Positions 17,518 to 27,761 of a stretch of 64,000 bases of DNA are shown piece after piece (position 1 is the stretch's first letter; each line of letters starts with the position of its first letter). This DNA comes from Saccharibacillus nicotianae. Lineage in GTDB: Bacteria > Bacillota > Bacilli > Paenibacillales > Paenibacillaceae. Below the pieces are notes generated by a model. That model was given only the letters and a program-made list of their open reading frames with translations, ran no database searches and was not told where the DNA came from. The DNA is taken from positions 2,170,001 through 2,234,000 of the forward strand of contig NZ_JBHUGF010000010.1 of assembly GCF_042681745.1 (NCBI RefSeq), written 5' to 3'. The position numbers were made by a program, and so were the translations under genes.

Positions 17518-18450
17518 TTAGTATTGACTGACATAGTGACCTGGACTCACTTCATGTAATACAGGTTCCGGTTCTGCATGATCTGTTAGTGCAGGACTAT
17601 ATGAAATAGGCTCAATGACTGCACGCGGATCAGGAACAGGCATAGAAGATAACAATGCCTGTGTATAAGGATGCAACGGATTATTGTACAATTCATCACT
17701 GGTTGCCACTTCTACCAAACGTCCTCCATACATGACACCAATTCGATCAGAAATATGACGAACCATCGATAGATCATGTGCAATAAAAAGATATGTTAAT
17801 CCTAATTCGCCTTGTAAATCTTCAAGTGTATTGATGACTTGCGCTTGAATCGAAACATCTAACGCTGAGATAGGTTCATCACACACGATAAATTCAGGAT
17901 TTACAGATAACGCTCTTGCAATAGATAATCGTTGCCGTTGCCCTCCACTAAATTCATGTGGGTAGCGATATAGATGTGCACTTTGTAGACCTACTTTTTC
18001 TAATAAAGATACAATAGCTTCTTTGCGTTCTTTACCTGTATACATACGATGAATATTCATCGGTTCGCTGATCAATTCAACTACATTCATCCCAGGATTT
18101 AAGGAAGAATAAGGATCTTGAAAAATAGATTGAATACGTCTGCGATATGGCTTGAGCTGTTTGGCTGACATACGAGAAATATTTTGCCCATCAAAATGAA
18201 CGTCCCCATCTGTATAATCATATAGACGTAACAGACAGCGCCCTACTGTGGATTTACCGCTCCCTGATTCACCTACTAAACCAAATGTTTCGCCCCGATT
18301 AATATGAAAACTAACTCCATCTACAGCTTTGAGAACCTGTTCTTTTTTCCCCCAAATATTAGTACTGGTTACAAAGTGTTTTTTAAGTTGATCTACTTTT
18401 ACTAATGGAGTCGTATCTACTCGGTTATCAGACTTGTATATTGAATTCAT
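17518..18450 (-). CDS. Peptide/nickel-type ABC importer ATPase, OppF/DppF-like
   Basis: This 310-residue nucleotide-binding subunit energises the importer encoded upstream. Walker A is GLVGESGSGKST near residue 46, the signature is EFSGGQRQRLSIARAL near 156, and Walker B is FIVCDEPISALDVS near 178. The C-terminus has the OppF/DppF extension with HPYTQALLSSMPVPDP. It is the last gene of the five-gene operon, and its start overlaps the end of the preceding ATPase gene by 23 bases, with AAGGAGCG further upstream. The paired ATPases form a heterodimer on the cytoplasmic face. The transported substrate cannot be told from this subunit. Confidence 0.95.
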   Translation of the reverse strand: MNSIYKSDNRVDTTPLVKVDQLKKHFVTSTNIWGKKEQVLKAVDGVSFHINRGETFGLVGESGSGKSTVGRCLLRLYDYTDGDVHFDGQNISRMSAKQLKPYRRRIQSIFQDPYSSLNPGMNVVELISEPMNIHRMYTGKERKEAIVSLLEKVGLQSAHLYRYPHEFSGGQRQRLSIARALSVNPEFIVCDEPISALDVSIQAQVINTLEDLQGELGLTYLFIAHDLSMVRHISDRIGVMYGGRLVEVATSDELYNNPLHPYTQALLSSMPVPDPRAVIEPISYSPALTDHAEPEPVLHEVSPGHYVSQY

Positions 18451-19432
18451 CTGCTGTATACGCTCCTTCCTGATCTAACCAGCACATCGAATGATGACTT
18501 TCAGATAAATGATGTACAGGTGGAAGTATGGCACAACGTTCATGTGCTTGCGGACAACGCTCCATAAATGGACATCCGCTAGGAGGATGCAACAAATCAG
18601 GTGGTGATCCTTCAATAGGAATCAACCTCTCTCGAAATCCTTCGCTCCGTTTAGGTAGTGAACGAAGTAGTCCTTTGGTATAGGGATGGTGAGGACGATA
18701 AAAAATATCTTCAACCAGTCCTTCTTCCATAATCATGCCACCATACATTACAATGACACGCGTACAGATTTGAGCAACTATGCCCAAATCATGAGTAATC
18801 AAAGCTATAGTCGTATCAGAATGTTCTTTTAACTGCTTGAGCAAAAACAGAATTTGCGATTGAATCGTAACATCCAATGCTGTAGTCGGTTCATCCGCAA
18901 TAATCAGTTCTGGCTGACAAGCCAAAGCGATTGCAATCATAACCCGTTGACGCATACCACCACTAAATTGATGTGGATATTGATGGAGTCTTGCTTCTGC
19001 TTGCCCTATTCCTACCTGCTCTAATTGCTTGATTGCTTCGACTTGCGCTTCCTGCTTATTCATACCACGATGACGACGTATAATCTCAATCATTTGATCG
19101 CCGATTTTTTTGACTGGATTCAAAGAAGTCATCGGATCTTGAAAAATCATTGCAATTTGTTTCCCACGAATCTTACGCCATTGCTTGGAGTTTAATTCGA
19201 TAAGTGATTGTCCACGAAATCGAATATCTCCATTCCAGATACGTCCGGGTGGTGTAATCAGAGATAAGATTGCTTTGGCAGTTACACTTTTCCCACTGCC
19301 AGATTCACCAACGATACCGATCGTTTCTCCTGCATAAATATCAAAGCTAACTCCTCGAAGTGCTTGATTTTCTCCTTCTTTGGTATCAAATGAAACTTTT
19401 AGATTATTCACCGATAGTAAAGGTTCTGTCAT
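18428..19432 (-). CDS. Peptide/nickel-type ABC importer ATPase, OppD/DppD-like
   Basis: This 334-residue ATPase has Walker A in GIVGESGSGKSVTAKAIL near residue 40, the signature FSGGMRQRVMIAIAL near 156, and Walker B LIIADEPTTALDVT. The C-terminal oligopeptide-transporter extension contains CPFMERCPQAHERC, a cysteine cluster typical of OppD/DppD and thought to bind an Fe-S centre in some members. ATG at 19432 is chosen because AGAGGTGA lies 7 bases before it. It is coupled to the next ATPase gene by overlap and follows the permease gene after about 100 bases. Confidence 0.95.
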   Translation of the reverse strand: MTEPLLSVNNLKVSFDTKEGENQALRGVSFDIYAGETIGIVGESGSGKSVTAKAILSLITPPGRIWNGDIRFRGQSLIELNSKQWRKIRGKQIAMIFQDPMTSLNPVKKIGDQMIEIIRRHRGMNKQEAQVEAIKQLEQVGIGQAEARLHQYPHQFSGGMRQRVMIAIALACQPELIIADEPTTALDVTIQSQILFLLKQLKEHSDTTIALITHDLGIVAQICTRVIVMYGGMIMEEGLVEDIFYRPHHPYTKGLLRSLPKRSEGFRERLIPIEGSPPDLLHPPSGCPFMERCPQAHERCAILPPVHHLSESHHSMCWLDQEGAYTADEFNIQV

Positions 19433-19534
19433 CGAATATTCACCTCTTTTCAAAAAAAGCCCTTCTTATCGATATACAAATCTATTCTAAAAGTGAAGGA
19501 CAACAGCTAATTACATATCAATTAAGAAAGACTA

Positions 19535-20377
19535 TTATCTACGGATCAACTTGGGTTCAAAGCCTGCTCGTAATAAATCGCCCAAAATATTAAAGCTAAG
19601 TACAGTTAAAAAGATAAGCAATCCTGGAAAAATAGCCAGTAAAGGATCCTGCGCTAAATAACCCTGCGCATTATTAAGCATACTTCCCCAGGTTGCATTC
19701 GGAGGTTGCACTCCAAATCCTAGAAAACTCAAGGCTGATTCCATCATAATAGCCGAAGCAACATTGTTGGTTGCTCCTACAATAATAAGTGGAATCAAAT
19801 TCGGCAAAATATGCTTGATAATAATACCAATATTACTTTGACCGGATGCTTGAGCATACAATACATACTCTCGTTCTTTTAATGTCAGCGTCTCTGCACG
19901 TATAATGCGCGCCATATTCATCCACATTAACAAAGCAATAATCAGAATAATATTGCCAATGCCTGGCTTCAAATACACACTCAACAACAAAATAATCAAA
20001 AAGGAAGGAATAGACATCAAAATTTCTAAAGCTCTCATTAGTAAATTATCGATCCATCCACCAGCATATCCACTGATCACCCCCACTCCTACACCAATCA
20101 CAGTAGCGATAATCATCGATAAAAAGCCCACCAACAGTGATACACGTCCACCGTATAATGCTCTCGTGAAATAATCTCTACCATAATCATCTGTGCCAAA
20201 CCAATGTCCACTACTAGGCAGTTGCATCCGCTGCATAACATTTAACTGGTCTGGATCATAGGGAGATAAAAATGCCAATATAGCGCCGAGCGAAAATACA
20301 ATCAATACTATAACTGCTAACCATCCTAAAGGTGATGACGTTATCTCGCTACTCACCTGTTTCCATTTATTTCTCAT
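19535..20377 (-). CDS. ABC importer permease, OppC/DppC-like
   Basis: This 280-residue inner permease has about six membrane helices. The EAA loop that docks the ATPase reads EYVLYAQASGQSNIGIIIKHILPNLIPLIIV near residues 165-196 (given only as position and key residues E, A, G). The N-terminal SPLGWLAVIVLIVFSLGAILAFLSPYDPDQ matches OppC. A longer reading frame extends upstream to 20548 inside the permease B gene, but ATG at 20377 is the proper start: GAGGTGA precedes it and also contains the stop of the B gene, so the two are translationally coupled. It forms the channel together with the B subunit. Confidence 0.94.
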   Translation of the reverse strand: MRNKWKQVSSEITSSPLGWLAVIVLIVFSLGAILAFLSPYDPDQLNVMQRMQLPSSGHWFGTDDYGRDYFTRALYGGRVSLLVGFLSMIIATVIGVGVGVISGYAGGWIDNLLMRALEILMSIPSFLIILLLSVYLKPGIGNIILIIALLMWMNMARIIRAETLTLKEREYVLYAQASGQSNIGIIIKHILPNLIPLIIVGATNNVASAIMMESALSFLGFGVQPPNATWGSMLNNAQGYLAQDPLLAIFPGLLIFLTVLSFNILGDLLRAGFEPKLIRR

Positions 20378-20385
20378 GCTATCAT

Positions 20386-21336
20386 TCACCTCGTTGATTT
20401 GATTCTTGGATCTGCGAATCGGTAAAGAATATCTGCAATCAGATTCCCTAGAATCAACATCAACGATGAAAATAACGTTATTCCCATAATCATTGGGTAA
20501 TCCATACCTTTGACCGCAGTCATCCCAAGTGACCCGATTCCAGGCCAAGAAAATATAGTCTCTGTGACGATAGCCCCTGCAACTAGATCAGCTAAAGACA
20601 TCCCGAGTAATGTAATAATAGGAAGTAGCACATGCTTGAGTATATGTCTAAACAACACTAACTTGGGACTTGAACCGTAAGCCAATTGAATTTGCACATA
20701 ATCTTCTTTAAGTTGGCTGAGTGTACTGGAGCGAATATAACGTACATACACTGCTAAAAAGCCGAACGATAACACTGTACATGGTAATATGCCGTGCTTA
20801 ACGATATCCCAGAATGAATCTTCACCTATCGTGCGCATACCAACACTGGGTAACCAGTGCAATTGGATCGCAAATACATAAATTAGCAAGATAGCTAACC
20901 AGAATACAGGAATTGAAATTCCGATATAACATAGTATATTAATCACTTTATCTATCCAACGATTACGATGAGCTGCCGCTACCAAACCGATCGGAATAGC
21001 AAGAACAACCGAGATGAGGATAGAAATCCCCATCAAACCGGCTGTTGCAGGTAAACGATCTAGCATTTGCTCTAAAACAGGTTGATGATTAATAAGTGAA
21101 TATCCTAGATTACCGGATAATGCTTCTTTGATCCATAATAAATACTGAATATATGCAGGTTTGTCCAAACCAAGACTTTGACGCATCCGTTCAATATCTT
21201 CCGGGTGCATATTTGGAGTTACAAAAGACAGCACAGGATCACCAGGAGCTAACTTGATCATCCCGAAGCAAATAATCGAAACGAATAAAAGCATCGGTAT
21301 GATCTGTATAAGCCGTTTGACTATAGTCGATTTCAT
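20386..21336 (-). CDS. ABC importer permease, OppB/DppB-like
   Basis: This 316-residue permease has about six helices. The N-terminal KRLIQIIPMLLFVSIICFGMIKLAPGDP is the classical OppB/DppB opening, and LGLDKPAYIQYLLWI and the EAA loop DYVQIQLAYGSSPKLVLFRHILKHVLLPI follow (the latter near residues 205-233). It forms the membrane pore with the C subunit. The gene lies between the binding protein (11 bases upstream) and the C permease (stop and ribosome site shared). GGGAGACAGGT precedes the ATG. Confidence 0.95.
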   Translation of the reverse strand: MKSTIVKRLIQIIPMLLFVSIICFGMIKLAPGDPVLSFVTPNMHPEDIERMRQSLGLDKPAYIQYLLWIKEALSGNLGYSLINHQPVLEQMLDRLPATAGLMGISILISVVLAIPIGLVAAAHRNRWIDKVINILCYIGISIPVFWLAILLIYVFAIQLHWLPSVGMRTIGEDSFWDIVKHGILPCTVLSFGFLAVYVRYIRSSTLSQLKEDYVQIQLAYGSSPKLVLFRHILKHVLLPIITLLGMSLADLVAGAIVTETIFSWPGIGSLGMTAVKGMDYPMIMGITLFSSLMLILGNLIADILYRFADPRIKSTR

Positions 21337-21347
21337 ACCTGTCTCCC

Positions 21348-22979
21348 TTATTGTTTAAGATAAATTTTGGATAAATCTTCAAAAATAACAACAGGTTTTA
21401 GAACCGCTTGATCTAGACCACCATATTTTTTGTCGATCGCTACAATCGTTTTGGTATATGCCATAGGATAAATTGGTGCATCTGCTGCAATGGTTTCTTG
21501 AAGTTCTTTGTAGATAGCGGCACGCTTTGTCGGATCTGCTTCGGCAGAGCCTTCAACAAACAACTGATCTACTTTTTTATTGTTGTAATGAGTGTAGTTA
21601 GACGATTCTGTAGAAGTATACAGAATACGATAAGCATCAGGATCGTAACCCATAATATAACCAGAGATGGCTAGTTCATAATCTGTAGCATTCGGATCTA
21701 CAAATTTACTAGACCATGCAGAAGAATCCATATTTTGTAGTTCAACATCAATACCGATTTCTTTTAACTTTTGCTGAATATAAAGCGATTGTGCTTCTTG
21801 TGACTTGTTACCGCTAGATACGATGAATCTCAACTTCAGATTACTTACTCCTGCTTGTTGCAATAATTGTTTGGCTTTTTCTATATTGTTATCATAGGTG
21901 GTTACATCATTATCGAAATACAGAGCATCCGGTGTAAATGGCGAACGAGCCGGCTCTGCATAATCAGTAGATGTATAAGCAACTTGAATGATTTCATCGC
22001 GACTGAGCGCATATGAGATTGCTTGTCTAACTTCTTTTTTATTTAAGACTCCAGTATCACTTTTCTCATTAAACATTAAGTACGCAAGACGACCTTCACT
22101 ATAGGCTTGAATATCAAAGTTACCTGTTGCTTGAATCGTGCTTACATCTTGTGGATCAAGGTATTTCACATTGATCTCACCGTTTTGCAAAGCTAGATTA
22201 GCAGCATTTGTATCTTTAGCAATACGATAAGTAACAGAGTCCAGATGAGGTTTTCCTCCAAAATAGTTATCAAAACGTTCTAAAGTTACATACTCACCTG
22301 TTTTGTATTCTTTGAATTTAAAAGGCCCTGATCCAATAGGATTATTGTTTTTAGTACTTTTTTCAATATCTGTTTCGTTCTCAAAAATATGCTTAGGTAT
22401 CGGACTTACTTGAACAAGTGCTGCTTCAAAAGCAGGGCTGACTTGAGCCAATTTGAATTGAACAGTTGTATCGTCTACTTTGGAGACTTGTACAGGCTCA
22501 CCACCGATAACAAAGCTACTTCGTAAAAAACTATGTTGACTTTCATCTAAAATTTTGTCGATAGTGAATACTACATCATCTGCTGTCAACTTTTCTCCAT
22601 CATGCCATGTTAATCCCTTTTTAAGTTTGAGCGTATACGTTAGATTATCTTTAGACAAATCCAAGCTATCTGCTAAGTAAAAAGTTTTCTTGCCTTTGTT
22701 AACTTGAAATAAAGGTGCATATAGTGCTTGGTCAATTGTTAGACTGACTCGATCACCTGCATAGTTAGGGTTTAACACCTGTGGGTCTGCTGCTACCGCA
22801 ATAATAAGACTTCCTCCGTCTTTCGGTTGTCCATTATCTGTTGCTGTTGTATCTGTAGAAGCAGGAGCAGTTGTATTCGTTGTTGTTGAACCGCTACTAG
22901 AGCAAGCAGTAACCGCCAACATTAAAAGCACAAGAGCCAATACACTGATCCATTGAAACCGAGAGATTTGTTTCACCAT
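21348..22979 (-). CDS. Peptide/nickel-type ABC importer substrate-binding lipoprotein
   Basis: This 543-residue SBP_bac_5 family protein captures the substrate outside the cell. The signal peptide ends in the lipobox LAVTAC near residue 26, so it is lipid-anchored, followed by a Ser/Thr-rich linker. Family features are LTWHDGEKLTADDVVFTID near residue 125 and NNPIGSGPFKFKEYKTGEYVTLERFDNYF near 213 (cited in part). It is the first gene of the operon and likely the most expressed; AGGGGGAAATAAA precedes the ATG. Known relatives bind oligopeptides, dipeptides, metals or glutathione; I cannot choose among them. Confidence 0.94.
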   Translation of the reverse strand: MVKQISRFQWISVLALVLLMLAVTACSSSGSTTTNTTAPASTDTTATDNGQPKDGGSLIIAVAADPQVLNPNYAGDRVSLTIDQALYAPLFQVNKGKKTFYLADSLDLSKDNLTYTLKLKKGLTWHDGEKLTADDVVFTIDKILDESQHSFLRSSFVIGGEPVQVSKVDDTTVQFKLAQVSPAFEAALVQVSPIPKHIFENETDIEKSTKNNNPIGSGPFKFKEYKTGEYVTLERFDNYFGGKPHLDSVTYRIAKDTNAANLALQNGEINVKYLDPQDVSTIQATGNFDIQAYSEGRLAYLMFNEKSDTGVLNKKEVRQAISYALSRDEIIQVAYTSTDYAEPARSPFTPDALYFDNDVTTYDNNIEKAKQLLQQAGVSNLKLRFIVSSGNKSQEAQSLYIQQKLKEIGIDVELQNMDSSAWSSKFVDPNATDYELAISGYIMGYDPDAYRILYTSTESSNYTHYNNKKVDQLFVEGSAEADPTKRAAIYKELQETIAADAPIYPMAYTKTIVAIDKKYGGLDQAVLKPVVIFEDLSKIYLKQ

Positions 22980-23327
22980 TTTATTTCCCCCTAATTGTAT
23001 TATTAATAATACTCATCTGAATACTTGGTTTTATACACAAAAAAATTTGTACTCCTTTCTATTTTGAATAATCTCATCTATTACAGACAGATTCTTTATC
23101 AATGATCAAATTCTACTGAACTATATTTATTCGGTCAACAACATATTTTTAAACTACTTCTTTATATAACATATATGTCATAAACAAGGATATTCAAATA
23201 TATTCCCTCTATTTGATTCCTTTCTTCTATATAGTAAATCTATTGCAAATTTTAATTGTCTTAGATATAATTGCTATAACATCTATTTTAGATCGTTATT
23301 TTATACGCTGAAAGGAGTACTGCTATT
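22980..23327. promoter_or_regulatory. Divergent promoter region between the importer and marR-MFS operons
   Basis: On the plus strand TTGCAA (23243-23248), a 17-base spacer and TATAAT (23266-23271) form a good promoter for the MarR-MFS pair. The rest is AT-rich, with no gene. Confidence 0.65.
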
Positions 23328-23786
23328 ATGCAAGAATTAGAATCGATTGGTTTTGTGTTAGGAACCACTTATCGCAAAGTCAGTCAATCGTTAGCAGTTC
23401 ATTTAAAAGAACATGATATTACACCCGAACAATGGAGTGTTCTCTATTATGTCTGTGCGCAAGAAGGCATGAATCAGAAAGTGCTGGCTTCGCATGTGTT
23501 CAAAGATCAACCGACCACTGCTCGTATTTTGGATGTATTACATCGCAAAAATTTAATCCGTAAAGAAACAGATCCACAAGATCGGAGAGCTTTTTTAGTT
23601 TATCCTCAACCTGCCGGGCGTGAATTGATGGAAAAAATATATGCGATAGAACAAAAGCATAATCAAGATTTAACAAATCTGCTAACACCAGAGCAATTTA
23701 AAGAACTTCATCATTTACTGCATTTGCTACGCAATAAATTAGAGATAGATCCTGATACCCATGAAACGCTTAACAGTAAAGTATAG
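23328..23786 (+). CDS. MarR-family transcriptional regulator
   Basis: This 152-residue winged-helix regulator has EQWSVLYYVCAQEGMNQKVLASHVFKDQPTTARILDVLHRKN as its DNA-binding part (near residues 32-73) and DPQDRRAFLVYPQPAGRE as the wing. AAAGGAGT precedes the ATG. It is followed after 33 bases by an MFS transporter gene on the same strand, a common arrangement in which the MarR protein represses a drug or metabolite efflux pump and its own promoter. The effector is unknown. Confidence 0.9.
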   Translation: MQELESIGFVLGTTYRKVSQSLAVHLKEHDITPEQWSVLYYVCAQEGMNQKVLASHVFKDQPTTARILDVLHRKNLIRKETDPQDRRAFLVYPQPAGRELMEKIYAIEQKHNQDLTNLLTPEQFKELHHLLHLLRNKLEIDPDTHETLNSKV

Positions 23787-23819
23787 GATTGGCTAAAGAA
23801 ATGGAGAGAAATAAAGACT

Positions 23820-25202
23820 ATGGAGCATACTAACAAAGAGAACCTTTTATCAAAAGAAAATATTCCATCCCAACAATCAACATCCTCAATAGAGACCACA
23901 CCTGTAGCAGATATAGATACAGATGCGCCTTCTCGTCTGTGGACAAAAGAATTTTTGATTTTAACCGCTTGTAATCTGCTTGTTTTTTTGAATTTGCATA
24001 TGATTTTATCTTCCCTGCCTTTGTATATGCGTGAGCATTTCAATGCAGGCGATTTCTATGTGAGTCTATGTACAAGCTTAATGGCATTAGCTGCTATAGT
24101 GTCGCGTCTATTCTCGGCTAGAGCGCTAGAACTTGGTAAACGAAATGTTATTTTGTTTGGTGGATTATTAATCGCTTTACTCGGTACAGTCGGATACTAT
24201 TTTAGTGCGACGATTATTTTATTGCTGGTGATGCGTGTTATTTTTGGATTTGGATTCGGGATGTACAGTACAACCTTCCCAACAATGGTATCCGATATTA
24301 TTCCTCGCAAGCGTATGGGTGAAGGTATGGGGTACTTTGGTTTGTCGACTACAATTTCTATGTCGATGGGGCCACTTATCGGTATGAGTATTGAAAAACA
24401 ATATGGATTTACACCGCTTATTATTATTGGCTCAATATTTATTTTGATACTATTCCCTCTTGCTTATAGCCTTGTCAAAGGACAAGATAAAAAAATAGCT
24501 GCGCAAAAAATAGTTGCCGATCAGCGTAAATTAGCTACACAAGCTAAAGCCGCTTCTGAAGGAATAGTTGTTGAAACAACAGAGAGCCCACTTCCTGTCA
24601 CCAAAGCTTCTGCTTTTGAGAAAAGATTGTTGTTACCTAGTTTGTTAAACTTTTTAATGTCTTTAACTTATGGTGGGCTTGTCAGTTTTATCGCTTTATT
24701 TGGCAAAGAAGCTCATCTTGCTAACCCGGGTTACTTTTTCTTATTTAACGCTCTGGCTGTTATTATTGTTCGTCCATTCTCCGGTAAAATCTATGATAGT
24801 AAAGGGCCCAAAGCCCTTATTGTACCCGGAGCAGTCATGTTAATTGCGGGTCTATTGCTATTATCCTTTGCTCATTCTACGTGGGGATTATTTGCTTCAG
24901 CAATCTGTTATGGTCTTGGATGGGGAGCATTGCAACCTACGATGCAGACATGGATGATTCAAGTGGTCAGTCCACATCAACGTGGAATGGCTAACGGTAT
25001 GTTCTTGAATTCGCTTGATATGGGTGTAGCGCTTGGGGCAATGATCTTAGGTACGATTGCAGGTATTACCAGTTACACTTCTATGTACCGCTTCTCTGCG
25101 CTATTTATCGTTCTTTATATTGTGGTCGGTATTGTATATATGGTCAAAGCCAAAACAACGCCTGCTCAGACTCAGCATAGTATTCATATCAAAATTAAAT
25201 AA
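23820..25202 (+). CDS. Major facilitator superfamily efflux transporter
   Basis: This 460-residue protein has about 12 hydrophobic helices, a hydrophilic N-terminal tail of about 40 residues and a central cytoplasmic loop (residues about 215-260). The A-like motif appears as SRLFSARALELGKRNVILFGG near residues 96-116, and DIIPRKRMGEGMGYFG near 158 resembles the MDR-type motif. It lies in an operon behind the MarR regulator, which favours drug or toxic-metabolite export driven by the proton gradient. The substrate cannot be read. GGAGAG precedes the ATG; a terminator follows. Confidence 0.92.
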   Translation: MEHTNKENLLSKENIPSQQSTSSIETTPVADIDTDAPSRLWTKEFLILTACNLLVFLNLHMILSSLPLYMREHFNAGDFYVSLCTSLMALAAIVSRLFSARALELGKRNVILFGGLLIALLGTVGYYFSATIILLLVMRVIFGFGFGMYSTTFPTMVSDIIPRKRMGEGMGYFGLSTTISMSMGPLIGMSIEKQYGFTPLIIIGSIFILILFPLAYSLVKGQDKKIAAQKIVADQRKLATQAKAASEGIVVETTESPLPVTKASAFEKRLLLPSLLNFLMSLTYGGLVSFIALFGKEAHLANPGYFFLFNALAVIIVRPFSGKIYDSKGPKALIVPGAVMLIAGLLLLSFAHSTWGLFASAICYGLGWGALQPTMQTWMIQVVSPHQRGMANGMFLNSLDMGVALGAMILGTIAGITSYTSMYRFSALFIVLYIVVGIVYMVKAKTTPAQTQHSIHIKIK

Positions 25203-25219
25203 AAACTATATGACAACTC

Positions 25220-25258
25220 AAAAAGACTGCCCCTACAAATGTAGAAGCAGTCTTTTTT
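25220..25258 (+). terminator. Terminator after the MFS gene
   Basis: AAAAAGACTGC pairs with GCAGTCTTTTT, with an inner CTAC/GTAG stem, followed by T residues. Confidence 0.88.
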
Positions 25259-25364
25259 GTATTCTTTTATCCGTAATCAATCTATCTCTATCGATAGCTA
25301 GATTATTATCATTTAACAGATATCTGTGATAATTTCTTAACCTACCACAATCAGATGATGCGTA

Positions 25365-27677
25365 TTATAGTGTAACCGTTACTTTTTGATCTTGTGATTT
25401 CAAAATTATACCGTGTTCACCAGTCAATTGATTCGCTCCTACTACTCCGCTTACATCTGTAATACCACGTAGAACGATAGACCATGAGTTGAGCGTACCT
25501 TCTGTAGAAATATCAATCGTATTATTTTGACGGGAAGCCGTGACTATCGCTTCTTGAACACCTTGCATATTCACAAGACGGATTGAAGTGGATTGTCCTT
25601 CTTCTAGCTCAAAAATATGAAGTTCTACACCATCGGTATAATCATAATCAGGTTTATTCTCTTCTGCGCCTAATGCAATAATGCTATTTGGCTTAACCAG
25701 TAAAGGCAAATTCATAAAGTCGAATGTCTCGTTATACCAGCGTCCACCCTGTACCACATCTCCTGTTAAGAAGTTTGTCCATTTGCCTTCAGGTACATAA
25801 TAAGTCGCTAACCCTTCGCTATTAAAGATCGGTGCCACTAATAAGGAATCCCCGAACATGTACTGACGATCTAACGTATGAGTGGTTGGATCTTCATGGA
25901 AGTCCAGTACCATTGGACGCATCATCGGTACACCTTGTTCAGACGCATTAACAGCCGCATCGAATAGGTAAGGCATCAGGCGACATTTCAGCTTGGTAAA
26001 TGCACGTAATACATCAACAGACTCTTCATCGAACAACCACGGTACACGATACGATTCATTACCATGCAGACGACTATGCGAAGACAACATACCAAATTGT
26101 ACCCAACGTTTATATACTTCTGGTGCAGCCGTCATTTCAAACCCTGAAATATCATGACTCCAGAATCCAAAACCAGACACTCCTAGAGACAATCCACCAC
26201 GTAGCGATTCTGCCATCGATTCAAATGTAGAAGAGCAATCGCCGCCCCAGTGTACAGGGAATTGTTGTCCACCAACTGTAGCGGAACGTGCGAATAATGC
26301 AGCTTCATTTTTGCCTAGCGTTTCTTCTAATAGTTCAAATACCACTTTGTTATATAAGAAAGTGTAATAGTTATGCATTTTTACAGGATCAGAGCCATCA
26401 TAATAGACAACATCGGTCGGAATACGCTCACCAAAGTCTGTTTTGAATGAGTCTACCCCTTGATCAATAAGCACTTTCAACTTGCTCTTATACCATGCGA
26501 CTGCTTCTGGATTGGTAAAATCGACTAAGCCCATTCCAGCTTGCCATAGATCCCATTGCCATACACTTCCATCTTTACGTTTGACTAGATATCCATTTTC
26601 CATACCTTCATCAAATAAATAGGATTTCTCTGCGATATACGGATTGATCCAAGCGCAGATTTTGAGCCCTTTTTCTTTCAAACGAGTAAGCATGGCTTCC
26701 GGTTCCGGGAACATCCGCTCATCCCAGACAAAATCACACCATTGGTATTCACGCATCCAGAAACAGTCAAAATGGAACACAGACAATGGAAGATCGCGCT
26801 CTTTCATCCCATCGACAAAATGATTTACAGTGGCTTCATCATAATCAGTTGTAAATGAAGTCGTTAACCACAGTCCAAATGTCCAAGCTGGTGGCAATGC
26901 AGGCTTACCTGTAAGTGTCGTATAGTTATCCAATACTTCTTTTGGATTTCGACCACCGATAATATAGTATTCTAAGCTTTCGCCTTCTACACTAAATTGT
27001 ACTTTGGATACATTTTCAGAAGCGACTTCATATGAGACTTTTTCAGGATGATTAACAAACACACCATACCCTTTGCTAGAAAGGTAAAATGGAATATTTT
27101 TGTACGCTTGCTCACTACTCGTACCACCATCTTCATTCCAGATATCAACAACCTGACCGTTTTTGACAAACGGTGTGAAGCGTTCACCTAATCCATAAAT
27201 ATATTCGCCGATCCCTAATTCCAATTGTTCGCGGAAAAAGACGGTATCTTCAGGCCCATTAATATAACCAGGTCCCCGATGAACACTACCTGTTAAATGA
27301 CGACCTGCATAATCAAAGCTAATGCCCCAATTGCTATTTTTACGAATAGTTGCTGTCAAATCACCTGATTGAAATACAGTACGTTCTTCATCTTCGATCA
27401 CTTGAATATCAGTCTCTAATTGAGCCAGTTCAAATTCAGGCAGTTTTTTGATTCCACCTTTATGATGATTAAATTGTACTTTGATCACGTTTGGCATTGG
27501 AGAACTCAAAGAAGCTTTGAGCAATGTTCCATTTAACGTATCGCCTTTATGTACAATTTTTTTGGTAGCTGCATATACAGTTAACTCATCATTTTTGCTC
27601 ACAATATCGCGAATATCTACAGGATGTTGCATACTATATCCTTTGCGTGTCATCCAATAACCATCAGTAAATTTCAT
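25365..27677 (-). CDS. yicI: GH31 alpha-xylosidase, YicI-like
   Basis: This 770-residue cytoplasmic glycoside hydrolase releases alpha-xylosyl units from xyloglucan-derived oligosaccharides such as isoprimeverose. An N-terminal beta-sandwich is followed by the GH31 barrel. The nucleophile Asp lies in FKTDFGERIPTDVVYYDGSD near residue 412, and the acid/base region is HWGGDCSSTFESMAESLRGG near 475; both match E. coli YicI closely. There is no signal peptide. ATG at 27677 is chosen because TTGGAGGA lies 8 bases upstream; an upstream ATG lacks a site. A cre-like palindrome upstream suggests CcpA repression by glucose. The AraC gene on the other side may be its activator. Confidence 0.93.
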   Translation of the reverse strand: MKFTDGYWMTRKGYSMQHPVDIRDIVSKNDELTVYAATKKIVHKGDTLNGTLLKASLSSPMPNVIKVQFNHHKGGIKKLPEFELAQLETDIQVIEDEERTVFQSGDLTATIRKNSNWGISFDYAGRHLTGSVHRGPGYINGPEDTVFFREQLELGIGEYIYGLGERFTPFVKNGQVVDIWNEDGGTSSEQAYKNIPFYLSSKGYGVFVNHPEKVSYEVASENVSKVQFSVEGESLEYYIIGGRNPKEVLDNYTTLTGKPALPPAWTFGLWLTTSFTTDYDEATVNHFVDGMKERDLPLSVFHFDCFWMREYQWCDFVWDERMFPEPEAMLTRLKEKGLKICAWINPYIAEKSYLFDEGMENGYLVKRKDGSVWQWDLWQAGMGLVDFTNPEAVAWYKSKLKVLIDQGVDSFKTDFGERIPTDVVYYDGSDPVKMHNYYTFLYNKVVFELLEETLGKNEAALFARSATVGGQQFPVHWGGDCSSTFESMAESLRGGLSLGVSGFGFWSHDISGFEMTAAPEVYKRWVQFGMLSSHSRLHGNESYRVPWLFDEESVDVLRAFTKLKCRLMPYLFDAAVNASEQGVPMMRPMVLDFHEDPTTHTLDRQYMFGDSLLVAPIFNSEGLATYYVPEGKWTNFLTGDVVQGGRWYNETFDFMNLPLLVKPNSIIALGAEENKPDYDYTDGVELHIFELEEGQSTSIRLVNMQGVQEAIVTASRQNNTIDISTEGTLNSWSIVLRGITDVSGVVGANQLTGEHGIILKSQDQKVTVTL

Positions 27678-27761
27678 GTTAGTTCCTCCAATAGTCTTCA
27701 TTTGATCATTAAAATGTATTTGTGCAAATCACTTGCCTATAGTTATAATAATATTGATAAA

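Noticed and set aside
20378..20548. N-terminal extension of the OppC-like permease
   Set aside because: The extra residues are a frame shadow of the OppB gene; a coupled ribosome site and ATG at 20377 give the normal family length.
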